The position numbers were made by a program, and so were the translations under genes. Shown piece after piece: positions 52,188-61,384 of a DNA stretch of 64,000 bases. The stretch covers positions 529,001 through 593,000 of the forward strand of contig NC_017671.1 in assembly GCF_000284595.1 (NCBI RefSeq), given 5' to 3'. Position 1 is the stretch's first letter. The number at the start of each line of letters is the position of its first letter. The notes below the pieces were generated by a model that searched no databases, was not told the origin of the DNA, and saw only the letters and a list, made by a program, of their open reading frames with translations. The DNA comes from Stenotrophomonas maltophilia D457. Its GTDB lineage: Bacteria; Pseudomonadota; Gammaproteobacteria; Xanthomonadales; Xanthomonadaceae.

Positions 52188-54089
52188 ATGAGCGGCGTGG
52201 TCGGGGCCTGGCTGCCGCCCGCCGAGGATGAGCAGCTGCTGCAGCAGCTGGCCCCGATGCTGCGCGCGCTGCAGCAGCGTGGGCGTGGCCGCATCGGCTA
52301 CTGGACCGACGCCGAGGCCGGCCTCGCGCTGGGCCATTGCCGGGCGCCGACCGATACGCCGTTGCAGCCGCTGAGCTCGGACTGCGGTCGCTACGTGCTG
52401 TGCCTGGACGGCCGCCTGTACAACCGCGGCGACCTGCAGGCGCAGCTGCGCGATCTGCCCCGCAGTTGCAGCGATGCGCGGCTGCTGCTGCAGGCGATCG
52501 TCGAATGGGGCGTGCAGCGGGCGCTGTCGCGCATCGAAGGCGCCTTCGGTTTCAGCGTCTGGGACCGGGAGTCGCGCGTGCTGTGGCTGGCCCGTGATCC
52601 GGTGGGCGAGCGGCCGCTGTATTACGGCTGGTACCAGGGCCAGTTCCTGTTCGCCTCGGAGTTGAAGGCGCTGCAGGCCTTCGCCGGCTTCGCGCCGAGC
52701 ATCGACCAGGATGCCCTGAGCCTGCTGCTGCGCCACGACTATGTGCCGGCGCCGCACACCATCTACCGTGGCATCCACAAACTGGTGGCGGGCGCGATGC
52801 TGCGTATCGATCTCAGCGACCATGCCGCGGGTTGCTCCAGCCAGGCCGCGCAGGGCGGCGCGCGTTACTGGTGCGCACGCGACGCGATGCAGAGTGAACT
52901 GCAGGAGCCGCTGCAGCCGGCGCCGAGCCTGGAACAGGCCACCGACCAGCTTGAAGCGGTACTGCAGAAGGCCATCGCCTCACGCATGCACTCGCCCCTG
53001 GCGTGCGGCGCGTTCCTGTCCGGCGGTACCGACTCCTCGCTGGTGACGGCGATGATGCAGGCACAATCGACCCTGCCGATCGAAGCGTGGACGGTCGGCT
53101 TCGACGATCCGGGGCATGACGAAAGCGACTGGGCGTCACAGGTCGCGCGCCATCTGGGCGTGCAACACCACCTGCATCGCATGGACGCGCGCCAGGGCCT
53201 GGACCTGCTGCAGCGCCTGCCGCAGGTCTGGTGCGAGCCCTTCGCCGACGCCTCGCAGCTGCCGACGCTGCTGGCCAGTGAACTGCTGGGGGCGCGCAAG
53301 CCGGTGGCACTGACCGGTGACGGTGGCGATGAACTGTTCTTCGGGCATCCCAGCTATGGCCGCGCGCTGCGCAATGCGCGCCTGTGTGGTGGCCTGCCGG
53401 ACTGGGTACGCGACCTGGCGCGGCGCAGCGGCAACCGCATGAACGTCGAGCGCGGCCGCCTCGGTGGTTGGCGCGCCCTGGTGGCCGAGGTGGCTGCCAA
53501 TGATGTGGAAGGTCACTACCTGCAGCGCGTGACCCGCTGGCGGCAGCCGGCGCAGGTGGTGCTGGGTGCGCGTGAGCCGTTGACGATCTTCCAGCAGCAG
53601 GACACGGCGCTGCCGGCCGAGGCGCGCATCCAGCTGCTGGATTTCCGCATGGACCTGGCCGAGGGCATCCTGGCCAAGGTTGATCGTGCGGGCATGGCGG
53701 CGGGCGTTGAAACCCGCGCGCCGCTGCTGGACATGGAGGTGGTGCGCCTGGCCTGGCGGCTGCCGCAGCACCTGAAGTATCACGATGGGGAGCACAAGCG
53801 GATCCTCAAGCATCTGCTGGCACGCTACCTGCCGGAGCCGCTGGTGTACCGCCCCAAGCGCGGCTTCGGCCCGCCGATGGCCCGCTGGCTGGCTGGTCCG
53901 TTGCGCGACTGGGCGGAGGCGCTGCTGGATCCGCAGCTGCTGCGCAATCAGGGCTGCTTCGATGTGGCGCGCGTGCGTAGTGTCTGGGAGGCGTTCCTGC
54001 GGGGCGAGCGAAAGTGGCACACACACCTGTGGAACGTGCTGATGTTCCAGGCGTGGCACCAGCACTGGCACGGTGGTCGCGGGCGCTGA
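52188..54089 (+). CDS. Asparagine-synthetase homologue with Cys-to-Ser in the glutaminase site
   Basis: A 633-residue protein with both domains of AsnB. The N-terminal glutamine-hydrolase domain keeps DGRLYNRGDL and RDPVGERPLYYG, but residue 2 is Ser (MSGVVGAW) where active class II amidotransferases have the Cys nucleophile. The synthetase domain is complete: PP-loop GAFLSGGTDSS, DGGDELFFGHPSYGRA, LAKVDRAGMAAGVETRAPLLD and PKRGFGPPMARWLAGP. It could use ammonia, or another acceptor as beta-lactam synthetases do. It stands alone, not in a polysaccharide cluster. GGAGG lies 7 bases before the ATG. Confidence 0.88.
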   Translation: MSGVVGAWLPPAEDEQLLQQLAPMLRALQQRGRGRIGYWTDAEAGLALGHCRAPTDTPLQPLSSDCGRYVLCLDGRLYNRGDLQAQLRDLPRSCSDARLLLQAIVEWGVQRALSRIEGAFGFSVWDRESRVLWLARDPVGERPLYYGWYQGQFLFASELKALQAFAGFAPSIDQDALSLLLRHDYVPAPHTIYRGIHKLVAGAMLRIDLSDHAAGCSSQAAQGGARYWCARDAMQSELQEPLQPAPSLEQATDQLEAVLQKAIASRMHSPLACGAFLSGGTDSSLVTAMMQAQSTLPIEAWTVGFDDPGHDESDWASQVARHLGVQHHLHRMDARQGLDLLQRLPQVWCEPFADASQLPTLLASELLGARKPVALTGDGGDELFFGHPSYGRALRNARLCGGLPDWVRDLARRSGNRMNVERGRLGGWRALVAEVAANDVEGHYLQRVTRWRQPAQVVLGAREPLTIFQQQDTALPAEARIQLLDFRMDLAEGILAKVDRAGMAAGVETRAPLLDMEVVRLAWRLPQHLKYHDGEHKRILKHLLARYLPEPLVYRPKRGFGPPMARWLAGPLRDWAEALLDPQLLRNQGCFDVARVRSVWEAFLRGERKWHTHLWNVLMFQAWHQHWHGGRGR

Positions 54090-54129
54090 GCCGTTCCTGC
54101 ATCGCGTGCGGCGGGTTCAATCTGCGCGG

Positions 54130-54225
54130 CGCAGGGCGGATGCCCTTGCGTACGAATGTCCTCCGGCGCCGGCCGTTGGCCGTCACCTCCCCCTTTACTT
54201 CGTACGCAAGGGCATCCGCCCTGCG
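54130..54225. repeat. Family A element, copy 1
   Basis: 27-bp perfect arms (54130-54156 and 54199-54225) around a 42-nt core. Arms begin CGCAGGGCGGATGCCC. The core contains CGGCC-GTT-GGCCG and a GGCGCC palindrome. Confidence 0.8.
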
Positions 54226-54373
54226 TTCGGAGTTCGCCGGCGCCTCCTTGAAAGGCGGCCGCGAGCGCTGTGATCTCCTCGCCGGAAGCCGAGCCTCGTC
54301 GGGGCGGGCAGGGCCCATCGGTTCGCGGCGGATCAGGACGAAGACATGCGTGCGGCGGGTTCATTCTGCGTGG

Positions 54374-54469
54374 CGCCGGGCGGAGGCCCTTGCGTACGAA
54401 TGTCCTCCGGCGCCGGCCGTTGGCCGTCACCTCCCCCTTTACTTCGTACGCAAGGGCCTCCGCCCGGCG
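54374..54469. repeat. Family A element, copy 2
   Basis: 27-bp perfect arms (54374-54400 and 54443-54469) around the 42-nt core. Compared with copy 1, two positions of the left arm differ (A to C and T to G) and both are matched by the complementary changes in the right arm. Confidence 0.8.
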
Positions 54470-54617
54470 TTCGGAGTTCGCCGGCGCCTCCTTGAAAGGC
54501 GGCCGCGAGCGCTGTGATCTCCTCGCCGGAAGCCGAGCCTCGTCGGGACGGGCAGGGCCCATCGGTTCGCGGCGGATCAGGACGAAGACATGCGTGTGGC
54601 GGGTGCATTCTGCGCGG

Positions 54618-54713
54618 CGCAGGGCGGAGACCCTTGCGTACGAATGTCCCCCGGCGCCGGCCGTTGGCCGTCACCTCCCCCTTTACTTCGTACGCAAGGG
54701 CCTCCGCCCTGCG
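54618..54713. repeat. Family A element, copy 3
   Basis: 27-bp arms (54618-54644 and 54687-54713) around the 42-nt core. One pair is A-C on the plus strand, which is a U-G wobble if read from the minus strand. The arm matches copies 1 and 2 apart from the compensated positions and this one. Confidence 0.8.
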
Positions 54714-54787
54714 TTCGGAGTTTGTCGGCGCTTCCTTGAAAGGCGGCCGCGCGTGCTGCGCTCTCCTCACCGCACGCCGAGCCTCGT

Positions 54788-54879
54788 CGGGGCGGGCAGG
54801 GGTCTGGGCAAAGTAAAGGAGGAGGTGACGGCCAACGGCCGGCGCCGGGGGACATTTGCCCAGACCCCTGCCCGCCCCG
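54788..54879. repeat. Family A element, copy 4, inverted and with unrelated arms
   Basis: 25-bp perfect arms (54788-54812 and 54855-54879; GGGGCGGGCAGGGGTCTGGG type) around the same 42-nt core in the opposite orientation, 2 differences from copy 1. The arms share no sequence with copies 1-3, yet the core and loop length are the same. Confidence 0.82.
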
Positions 54880-54942
54880 GCGGGGCCCTTCAGCCTGCAG
54901 AGACGTCGCACGAAGACGCGCTTCGGTATCCAAACGACAAGC

Positions 54943-54979
54943 AAAAAAAGACCCGGCAGAGGGAGGGATCTGCCGGGTC
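54943..54979 (-). terminator. Phasin gene terminator
   Basis: GACCCGGCAGA / TCTGCCGGGTC stem of 11 bp with loop GGGAGGGA, followed on the minus strand by a run of seven T. It lies 47 bp past the phasin stop. Confidence 0.88.
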
Positions 54980-54982
54980 CGG

Positions 54983-55010
54983 ATTGCGTGGGGGGAGGGA
55001 CCCACGCAAT
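54983..55010 (-). repeat. Second hairpin with identical 8-nt loop
   Basis: ATTGCGTGGG / CCCACGCAAT around the loop GGGAGGGA, adjacent to the phasin terminator, which has the same loop sequence but a different stem. Confidence 0.6.
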
Positions 55011-55025
55011 GAGTGTTGCGTCGCG

Positions 55026-55373
55026 TCAGTGGTTGTTCGCGTCCGCCGTTGATTCGTTGTAGCCCTGCACCAGCTCGGACCAAGCCTTGCTGGCCTGCAG
55101 GCCGAGACCGACCACGTCCTGCTGGGCCTGGCCCAGCCGCTGCAGGTTGTCCTGCCACAGCTGCGCGCCCTTGGAGAGCGTCCCGGCCGCATCCTCGCCG
55201 CGGGCCAGTTCACCCAGCCAGCCGCCGGTCGCAGTCAGGTTGCGCTCCATCACCTTCAGCTGCACGCCGAACATGCTTTCCGCGTTCTCCAACGCCAACC
55301 GGTTCGCACGCGTTGCCGCGGCGGCGAGCTGGCGGGTGGCATCACTGAAGCGATCGCTGAAGGCGGCGGCCAT
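55026..55373 (-). CDS. Phasin family protein
   Basis: A 115-residue alpha-helical protein with the phasin pattern (FSDRFSDATRQLAAAATRANRLALENAESMFGVQLKVMERN...). Phasins coat polyhydroxyalkanoate granules, though stand-alone phasin-like proteins may have other roles. No PHA synthase is in this window. Start at MAAAFSDRF; the upstream ORF extension is not supported. A strong terminator follows. Confidence 0.85.
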   Translation of the reverse strand: MAAAFSDRFSDATRQLAAAATRANRLALENAESMFGVQLKVMERNLTATGGWLGELARGEDAAGTLSKGAQLWQDNLQRLGQAQQDVVGLGLQASKAWSELVQGYNESTADANNH

Positions 55374-55443
55374 GGGGGGCGTCAGGGAGTGGCTTGATGC
55401 ATTGCAGCATACGCCCTTGATGCGGCAATGCAACAAAAATAAC

Positions 55444-55464
55444 AAAGGCGCCCGGGGCGCCTTT
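55444..55464 (-). terminator. queD terminator
   Basis: AAAGGCGCC, CGG, GGCGCCTTT, followed on the minus strand by TTGTTATTTTTGTTG. It is 27 bp past the queD stop. Confidence 0.8.
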
Positions 55465-55491
55465 GAAACACCTTTCAGATCAATGGGTTGA

Positions 55492-55854
55492 TCAGGCAGT
55501 GGGGCCGCGGTAACGGCACCCCGACGTGCAGGTTTCGTGCACGGTGATCTCGCTCAGCGCCGGCAGGCCGGGCTTGAGCTCGTTCCAGATCCACACCGCC
55601 AGGTTCTCGCTGGTCGGGTTCTCCAGGCCGGGGATGTCGTTGAGGTAGTGATGGTCCAGGCGATCGTAGATCGGCTGGAAGGCCGCCTTCACGTCACCGA
55701 AATCCATGATCCAGCCGGTCTGCGCACCCGGCTCGCCCTCGACCTTCAGTTCCACCCGGAACGAGTGGCCGTGCAGGCGCGCGCACTTGTGCCCCGGCGG
55801 TACGTTGGGGAGGCGGTGCGCCGCCTCGAGCATGAAGACTTTGAAGATTTCCAT
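55492..55854 (-). CDS. queD: 6-carboxytetrahydropterin synthase
   Basis: A 120-residue QueD of the PTPS family, which makes 6-carboxytetrahydropterin for queuosine. Zinc ligands His13, His28 and His30 (AAHRLP and RLHGHSF) and catalytic Cys24 (HKCARLHG) are at the family's positions; [23 protein letters not shown] and [14 protein letters not shown] complete the motif set. It is followed by a terminator. The start is the ATG of [10 protein letters not shown]. Confidence 0.93.
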   Translation of the reverse strand: MEIFKVFMLEAAHRLPNVPPGHKCARLHGHSFRVELKVEGEPGAQTGWIMDFGDVKAAFQPIYDRLDHHYLNDIPGLENPTSENLAVWIWNELKPGLPALSEITVHETCTSGCRYRGPTA

Positions 55855-55924
55855 GGCGCAATTGTACGCCGCAGGTGGCCGGCCATCCTGAGCGGATGCC
55901 GGGCTCTCGTGAAGTAACTCTTTC

Positions 55925-55973
55925 CATCCGGATGAAGAGATGATAGTTTCTCTTATATCCGTATGAAGAGATG
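55925..55973 (+). promoter_or_regulatory. 17-bp direct repeat upstream of TonB receptor
   Basis: ATCCGGATGAAGAGATG (55926-55942) and ATCCGTATGAAGAGATG (55957-55973) differ at one base and are 31 bp apart, close to three helical turns. The first overlaps a palindrome CATCCGGATG (55925-55934). The stretch is AT-rich and precedes the receptor gene by about 75 bp, so it looks like a regulator or promoter region. I do not recognise the factor. Confidence 0.55.
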
Positions 55974-56046
55974 TTATTGGCCGGACCCGGGCCAGGCATG
56001 GACTACTGCGGAACTTCATCGCCCTTACCACCTCCCCCACATCGTC

Positions 56047-58686
56047 ATGCCCAAGCACACCCTGCTCGTGGCGGCCCTAGCCGTCGCTCTGGCCGCGCCT
56101 TTGTCTGCCGCCGCCGAAACCTCCGCCGACGCCAGTGGCGAAGCCAGCACCCTGGCCGCCGTGCGTGTCACCGGTTCCAACATCAAGCGCACCGATACCG
56201 AGGCCTCCAACCCGGTGCAGGTGATCGGCCGCCAGCAGCTGGAACAGACCGGCAAGGCCACCGTGGCCGATGTGCTGCGTTCGATCTCGGCCAACACCGG
56301 CAACGCCAGCAACGAAACCACCAACAACGGCTGGGCCTCCGGCTCGGCCGGCATCGGCCTGCGCGGCCTGTCGCAGAAGAACACGCTGGTGCTGCTCAAC
56401 GGCCGCCGCCTGGCCAACTACGGCTTCCCGGCCGGTGGCCTGTCCGATACGTTCGTTGATCTCAACGCGCTGCCGCTGGTCGCGGTCGAGCGCATCGAAG
56501 TGCTCAAGGACGGCGCCTCGGCGGTGTACGGTTCCGACGCCGTGGCCGGCGTGGTCAACATCATCACCCGGCAGAACTTCGAAGGCGCCGAGATCGGCGG
56601 CAGCTTCGGCGGTGCCGACCAGGGCGGCCTGCACGAGCAGAACCTGAAGTTCGTCGGCGGCCTTGGTGATCTCGACACCGATGGCTACAACATCCTCTTC
56701 AGCCTGCAGGGTTACAACCGCGAACGCCTGGACCAGGACGAACGCAACCTGACCAGGAGCGGCATCTACACCGACAAGCCCGGTGGCCGCTGGAACGGCT
56801 GGTCGGCCAAGGGCGCGCGCTACCTGGTCAACGGCGTGTCGGTGCCGATGCTCGACGCCAACGGCAACTGCCCGGTCGGTACCACCCGCGTCGCCAGCGC
56901 GCCGATCGACGGCCTGGCCGGCGACACCTGCGGCTTCAACCAGGCCCCGTTCACCACGCTGATCCCCTCGACCAAGCGCTACCAGGCCTATGCCAACGGT
57001 ACCTTCCGCCTGAACGACAACGTCGAAGCCTTCGGCGAAGTGCTGTACAGCCAGATCAAGAGTGCCGCGTGGTTCGGCAGCAGCCCGTTCTTCACCCTGG
57101 AGAGCGGCCGCTTCGCATTGAACGCCAACAGTGGCCTGGCCGAACCGGTGTCGTCGCTGCTGCCGGCCAACAATCCGTACAACCCGTACGGCCGTGCGAT
57201 CCCGATCGAATACACCTTCTTCGACCTCGGCGGCACGATCAAGACCAACCGTTCCACCGCCTATCGCGGCGTGTTCGGCCTGCGTGGCACCACTGCGAAC
57301 TGGGACTGGGAAGTGGCTGCATTCGGCGCACGCAGCAGCGAGCGTGAGAGCGTGTCCGGCGGCTTCGCCAATCGCTGGGCGCTGGCCGATGCGCTGGCCA
57401 CCGGCAGCTACAACCTGCTGAATCCGGCGGCCACGCCGCAGTCGGTACGTGATTCGATCAACATCGCCACGCTGCGTCCGGCCGAGTCCAAGCTGCAGGG
57501 CGTCGACGCCAAGATTTCCGGCAGCCTGGGCCACACCTGGGCTGGCGAGATCGGCTTCGCCGCCGGTGCCGAGTGGCGCCGCGAGAAGCTCGATTCCAAC
57601 AACCCGTGGCAGATCGATGCCGGCCTGCAGGTGCGCCCGGCCATCGCCGAAGTACATGGCCAGCGCCAGGTCAGTGCCGCCTACGCCGAAGTGAACGTGC
57701 CGCTGGCCTCGACCCTGGAACTGTCCGCCGCCGCGCGTGCCGATCACTACGATGATTTCGGCGATGCGTTCTCGCCGAAGATCGGCCTGCGCTGGCAGCC
57801 GCTCGATTTCCTGCTGGTGCGTGCCTCGGCGTCGAAGGGCTTCCGTGCACCGTCGCTGTCGGAGAACTCCAACAGCACCAGCATCGCCTACGGCAGCGTG
57901 GCCGACCCGCGTGATCCGGACGTGCCGGGCTCGCGCCAGAATCCGACCTTCTTCACCGTTGGCAACAACGCACTGAAGCCCGAGCGCACCAAGAGCGTGA
58001 ACTTCGGCGTGGTGCTGTCGCCATGGGCCAACACCAACCTGAGCGTGGACTACTACCGCATCCAGCTGGACAACCTGGTCGGCACCAACAACACCCAGAC
58101 CCTGGTCAACGACAACGTGGCCGGCGCCGTGCAGCGCGACGAGCGCGGCAAGCTGCAGGCCGTCTACAACCGCTACCAGAACCTGAGCGAGCTGAAGACA
58201 TCAGGCATCGACGTCGAGCTGCGCCAGCGCATCCCGACCGCTGCGCTCGGCGACTTCACTGTGTCCTCCGCCTACACCCACGTGCGCGACTACCGTCGCC
58301 CGACCGTGGTCGGCGGCCCGCTGGTCGACTACGCCGGCAGCAACCTCGGCGCGACCCTGCCCAAGGACAAGGCCACCACCACCCTGGACTGGAAACACGG
58401 CGACTTCAACGCCGCGGTGACCTGGTACTACACCAGCAGCTACCGCCAGGAGGCCAGCACCGCCGCCAAGGCCGTGCAGCAGCGCGTCGGCAGCTACAGC
58501 CAGTACGACCTGTACCTGGCCTACACCGGCATCGACAAGCTGACGGTGTACGCCAAGGTGCAGAACCTGGCCGACAAGACGCCGCCGTACGATGCCTCGT
58601 TCCCGGGCATCCGCGCGCCGTACGACTTCAGCCAGTACGACCTGCGCGGCCGCTACTTCACGCTGGGCTTCGACTACCGCTTCTGA
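56047..58686 (+). CDS. TonB-dependent receptor
   Basis: An 879-residue outer-membrane receptor. Signal peptide [23 protein letters not shown], a TonB-box-like [12 protein letters not shown], the plug ([75 protein letters not shown]) and a 22-strand barrel ending in [12 protein letters not shown]. This subfamily (oar/NNN-rich, with [12 protein letters not shown]) usually imports peptides or sugars rather than iron. The next gene is an M14 peptidase, which suggests peptide uptake. Confidence 0.93.
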   Translation: MPKHTLLVAALAVALAAPLSAAAETSADASGEASTLAAVRVTGSNIKRTDTEASNPVQVIGRQQLEQTGKATVADVLRSISANTGNASNETTNNGWASGSAGIGLRGLSQKNTLVLLNGRRLANYGFPAGGLSDTFVDLNALPLVAVERIEVLKDGASAVYGSDAVAGVVNIITRQNFEGAEIGGSFGGADQGGLHEQNLKFVGGLGDLDTDGYNILFSLQGYNRERLDQDERNLTRSGIYTDKPGGRWNGWSAKGARYLVNGVSVPMLDANGNCPVGTTRVASAPIDGLAGDTCGFNQAPFTTLIPSTKRYQAYANGTFRLNDNVEAFGEVLYSQIKSAAWFGSSPFFTLESGRFALNANSGLAEPVSSLLPANNPYNPYGRAIPIEYTFFDLGGTIKTNRSTAYRGVFGLRGTTANWDWEVAAFGARSSERESVSGGFANRWALADALATGSYNLLNPAATPQSVRDSINIATLRPAESKLQGVDAKISGSLGHTWAGEIGFAAGAEWRREKLDSNNPWQIDAGLQVRPAIAEVHGQRQVSAAYAEVNVPLASTLELSAAARADHYDDFGDAFSPKIGLRWQPLDFLLVRASASKGFRAPSLSENSNSTSIAYGSVADPRDPDVPGSRQNPTFFTVGNNALKPERTKSVNFGVVLSPWANTNLSVDYYRIQLDNLVGTNNTQTLVNDNVAGAVQRDERGKLQAVYNRYQNLSELKTSGIDVELRQRIPTAALGDFTVSSAYTHVRDYRRPTVVGGPLVDYAGSNLGATLPKDKATTTLDWKHGDFNAAVTWYYTSSYRQEASTAAKAVQQRVGSYSQYDLYLAYTGIDKLTVYAKVQNLADKTPPYDASFPGIRAPYDFSQYDLRGRYFTLGFDYRF

Positions 58687-58760
58687 TCCACCCGCTGCGA
58701 CCGGTCTCCCCAGGGGACCGGTCGCGCGACCGTCTGCCGTTGTGTTCCAGGGGAGTCACT

Positions 58761-61355
58761 GTGTCCTTGCATCGTCGTGCCGTTCTTCCGTTGCTGCTTG
58801 CCGCCGCCACCGCACTGTTCCAGCCGCAGCCGGTACAGGCACAGAGCACCTACTTCTTTCCGCAGGCTGCCGATGCAGCGGCGTTCGATACCGCCGTGCC
58901 CACGCCGGAGCAGTTCCTCGGCTATCCGATCGGCAGCCGTTACACCCGGCACGACCAGCTGGTGGCGTACTTCCAGGAACTGGCCCGGCGCTCGGACAGG
59001 ATCAGCGTGCGCGAGATCGGCCGCAGCTATGAGGGCCGCCCGCTGTTGATCGCCACTGTCACTGCCGCAGGCAACCACGCGCGGTTGGAACAGATCCGCC
59101 AGCAGCACGCGACCCTGGCCGATCCGGCGCAGCCGCGCAGTGCGGCGGACGACAGCCCGGTGGTGGTGTGGCTGGGATACAGCGTGCATGGCAACGAGAC
59201 CTCCAGTGCCGAGGCGGCGATGCTGACGGCTTACTACCTGGTGGCCAACCGCAGCGCCGAAACCCAGCAGTGGCTGCAGCAGGCGGTGGTGCTGTTCGAC
59301 CCGGCGCAGAATCCGGACGGTCGCGATCGTGCCGCCAACTGGCACAACGCGTGGGCCTCCGATCCGGCCTCGGCCGACCCGGCCGACAAGGAGCACGTCG
59401 AACCGTTCCCGCAAGGGCGCACCAACCACTACTTCACCGATCTCAACCGCGACTGGCTGGCGCTGACCCAGCAGGACTCGCGGCCGAAGGTGGAGGTGTT
59501 CCACCAGTGGTACCCGAACGTGCAGATCGACTTCCACGAAATGGGCAAGGACAGCACCTACTACTTCGAGCCCTCGCCGAAGAGCATGCACAGTCCGCTG
59601 ATTCCCGCGGCGTCGTACGAATTCAACAAGACCCTGGCCAGGTACCACGCGCAGGCGCTGGATGCGCTGGGCTCGCTGTACTACACCGGCGAGAACTTCG
59701 ACAACTTCTCGCCGGTATACGGCTCGACCTACCCGGACTTCCATGGTGCCGTCGGCGTGACCGTCGAACAGGCCAGCTCGCGCGGCCGCGTGCAGGAATC
59801 GGTGAATGGCCTGCTGACGTTCCCGTTCACCATCCGCAACCAGGTCGCCACCGGGCTGGGCACGGTGCGTGGCGCAGTGACCGAGCGCAGCGGCCTGTTC
59901 GACCTGCAGAAGCAGTTCTTCCAGAGCGCGCTGAAGCAGGCCGCACAGCAGCCGGTGAAGAGCTTCGTGTTCGGTGATGCGCATGACCCGGCCCTGACCC
60001 GTCGCCTGCTGGAACTGTTGCTGCTGCATCGCGTCGAGGTGCGCGCGCTGGATCGTGCCGTCACTGTCGATGGCCAGCGCTTCGATGCCGGCAGCGCCTA
60101 CGTTGTGCCGGTCCAACAGGCGCAGTTCCGCCTGGTGCATTCGATCTTTGCCGAGACGCCGCCGATCAAGGGTGATGTGTTCTACGGCAGCACCAGCTAT
60201 GCAATCGCACCGGCCTACGGCGTGGCCTTCGCCGGTAGCCGCAGCCGTATCGAAGGCGGTGCACGCGTGACCGCGCTGCCGGCGGCGCAGGGCGCGGTGC
60301 TGGGCAGCCAGGCCGGATTTGCCTACGCGATCGACTGGCGCGACTACAACGCCGGGCGCGCGCTGGCTGCACTGCAGGGCAAGGGCGTGAGCGCACGTGC
60401 GGCATTCCAGCCGTTCACCACCGCGACCGCGCAGGGCGAGGTCAGCTTCGCCGCCGGCAGCCTGGTGATTCCGGTGGCCGGGCAATCGCTGCAGGGCGCA
60501 GCGCTGCTTGAGGCAGTGACGTCGGCCGCGCGCGAGGCGGGTGTGCAGGTGCACGCATTGCCCAGCGGCCGCAGCCGCGAAGGCATCGACCTCGGCAGTG
60601 ACGGCGTCAAGGCGCTGCGCAAGCCCACGGTCGCGCTGGTGATGGGCGAGGGCGTGGCCGCCACCGAGATCGGTTCGGCGTGGTTCCTGCTCGACCAGCA
60701 GCTGCACCTGCCTGCCAGCAAGCTGGACCCGCAGCAGCTGGGCAAGGTGCCGCTGGACCGCTACACCACGATCGTGCTGTCCGGCGGCACCTACACCGGC
60801 ATCGATGCCACGGCGGTGGCCGCACTGAAGCGCTGGGTGCAGGCCGGAGGTTCACTGGTGACCTACGGCAGCGCCTCGAAGTGGGCGATCGAACAGAAGC
60901 TGGCCGACGGCGAGAAGCTCGGCAAGGAAGAAGAGACTGCCGACGAGAGCCGCCGTGCGTTCGGCGACCAGCGCGACATCGCCGCGATCGAGCGGGTCAG
61001 CGGCAACATCCTCAGTGCCGACGTGGATACCAGCCATCCGTTGGCGTTCGGCGTGCCGCGCCGGCAACTGGCGATCAACAAGGAAAACACGGTGACGCTG
61101 CAGCCAAGTGCGAACCCGTTCTCGACGGTGGTACGCATCGACGCGCCGCCGCGGGTGAACGGTTACTTGTCCGAGCGCAACCGCACGCGGGTGGCGGGCA
61201 GCGCGTGGCTGCTGGTGTCGGCGCAGGGGCAGGGTAACGTGGTGCTGTTCGCCGATGATCCGGCGCATCGCAAGTACTGGCATGGCACGGACCGGCTGCT
61301 GATCAACGCGATCTTCTTCGGGAATCTGGTAAATCCGGCGAAAGCGCGGGGTTGA
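58761..61355 (+). CDS. Exported M14-family metallopeptidase-like protein
   Basis: An 864-residue protein starting at GTG, with a signal peptide (residues 1-28, ending VQAQ). The M14 domain has zinc ligands His143 and Glu146 in SVHGNETSS and His259 in DFHEMG, with a Glu in GVTVEQASSRGR that may be the catalytic base. The second half (about 430-860) has a GATase-like fold (VALVMGEG, IVLSGGTY, LVTYGSASKWAIEQ) of unknown role, often found with this peptidase group. GGGGAG precedes the start. It probably trims peptides in the periplasm for the adjacent receptor. Confidence 0.9.
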   Translation: MSLHRRAVLPLLLAAATALFQPQPVQAQSTYFFPQAADAAAFDTAVPTPEQFLGYPIGSRYTRHDQLVAYFQELARRSDRISVREIGRSYEGRPLLIATVTAAGNHARLEQIRQQHATLADPAQPRSAADDSPVVVWLGYSVHGNETSSAEAAMLTAYYLVANRSAETQQWLQQAVVLFDPAQNPDGRDRAANWHNAWASDPASADPADKEHVEPFPQGRTNHYFTDLNRDWLALTQQDSRPKVEVFHQWYPNVQIDFHEMGKDSTYYFEPSPKSMHSPLIPAASYEFNKTLARYHAQALDALGSLYYTGENFDNFSPVYGSTYPDFHGAVGVTVEQASSRGRVQESVNGLLTFPFTIRNQVATGLGTVRGAVTERSGLFDLQKQFFQSALKQAAQQPVKSFVFGDAHDPALTRRLLELLLLHRVEVRALDRAVTVDGQRFDAGSAYVVPVQQAQFRLVHSIFAETPPIKGDVFYGSTSYAIAPAYGVAFAGSRSRIEGGARVTALPAAQGAVLGSQAGFAYAIDWRDYNAGRALAALQGKGVSARAAFQPFTTATAQGEVSFAAGSLVIPVAGQSLQGAALLEAVTSAAREAGVQVHALPSGRSREGIDLGSDGVKALRKPTVALVMGEGVAATEIGSAWFLLDQQLHLPASKLDPQQLGKVPLDRYTTIVLSGGTYTGIDATAVAALKRWVQAGGSLVTYGSASKWAIEQKLADGEKLGKEEETADESRRAFGDQRDIAAIERVSGNILSADVDTSHPLAFGVPRRQLAINKENTVTLQPSANPFSTVVRIDAPPRVNGYLSERNRTRVAGSAWLLVSAQGQGNVVLFADDPAHRKYWHGTDRLLINAIFFGNLVNPAKARG

Positions 61356-61384
61356 GGTGTTTGGTGCCGAGTTTCTGTTGTGCT

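Larger units (their letters stand above)
54104..54801. repeat. Tandem array of three 244-bp units
   Basis: Three direct repeats begin at 54104, 54348 and 54592 (period 244). Each unit contains one family A hairpin element plus a common tail with CGCCTCCTTGAAAGGCGG, GATCTCCTCGCCGG and GGATCAGGACGAAGACATG. The third unit diverges after GGGGCGGGCAGGG, where the fourth element begins. The repeats give long overlapping open frames on both strands, which are artefacts. Confidence 0.85.

Noticed and set aside
54104-54801. The tandem array as a CRISPR
   Set aside because: Units are 244 bp, repeats and spacers are not of CRISPR length, and no cas gene is present.
54014-55062. Long overlapping frames on both strands through the 244-bp array, with repeated peptide segments
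   Set aside because: Their sequence is produced by the tandem repeat and palindromic arms; both strands are open and there is no plausible start or ribosome-binding site.
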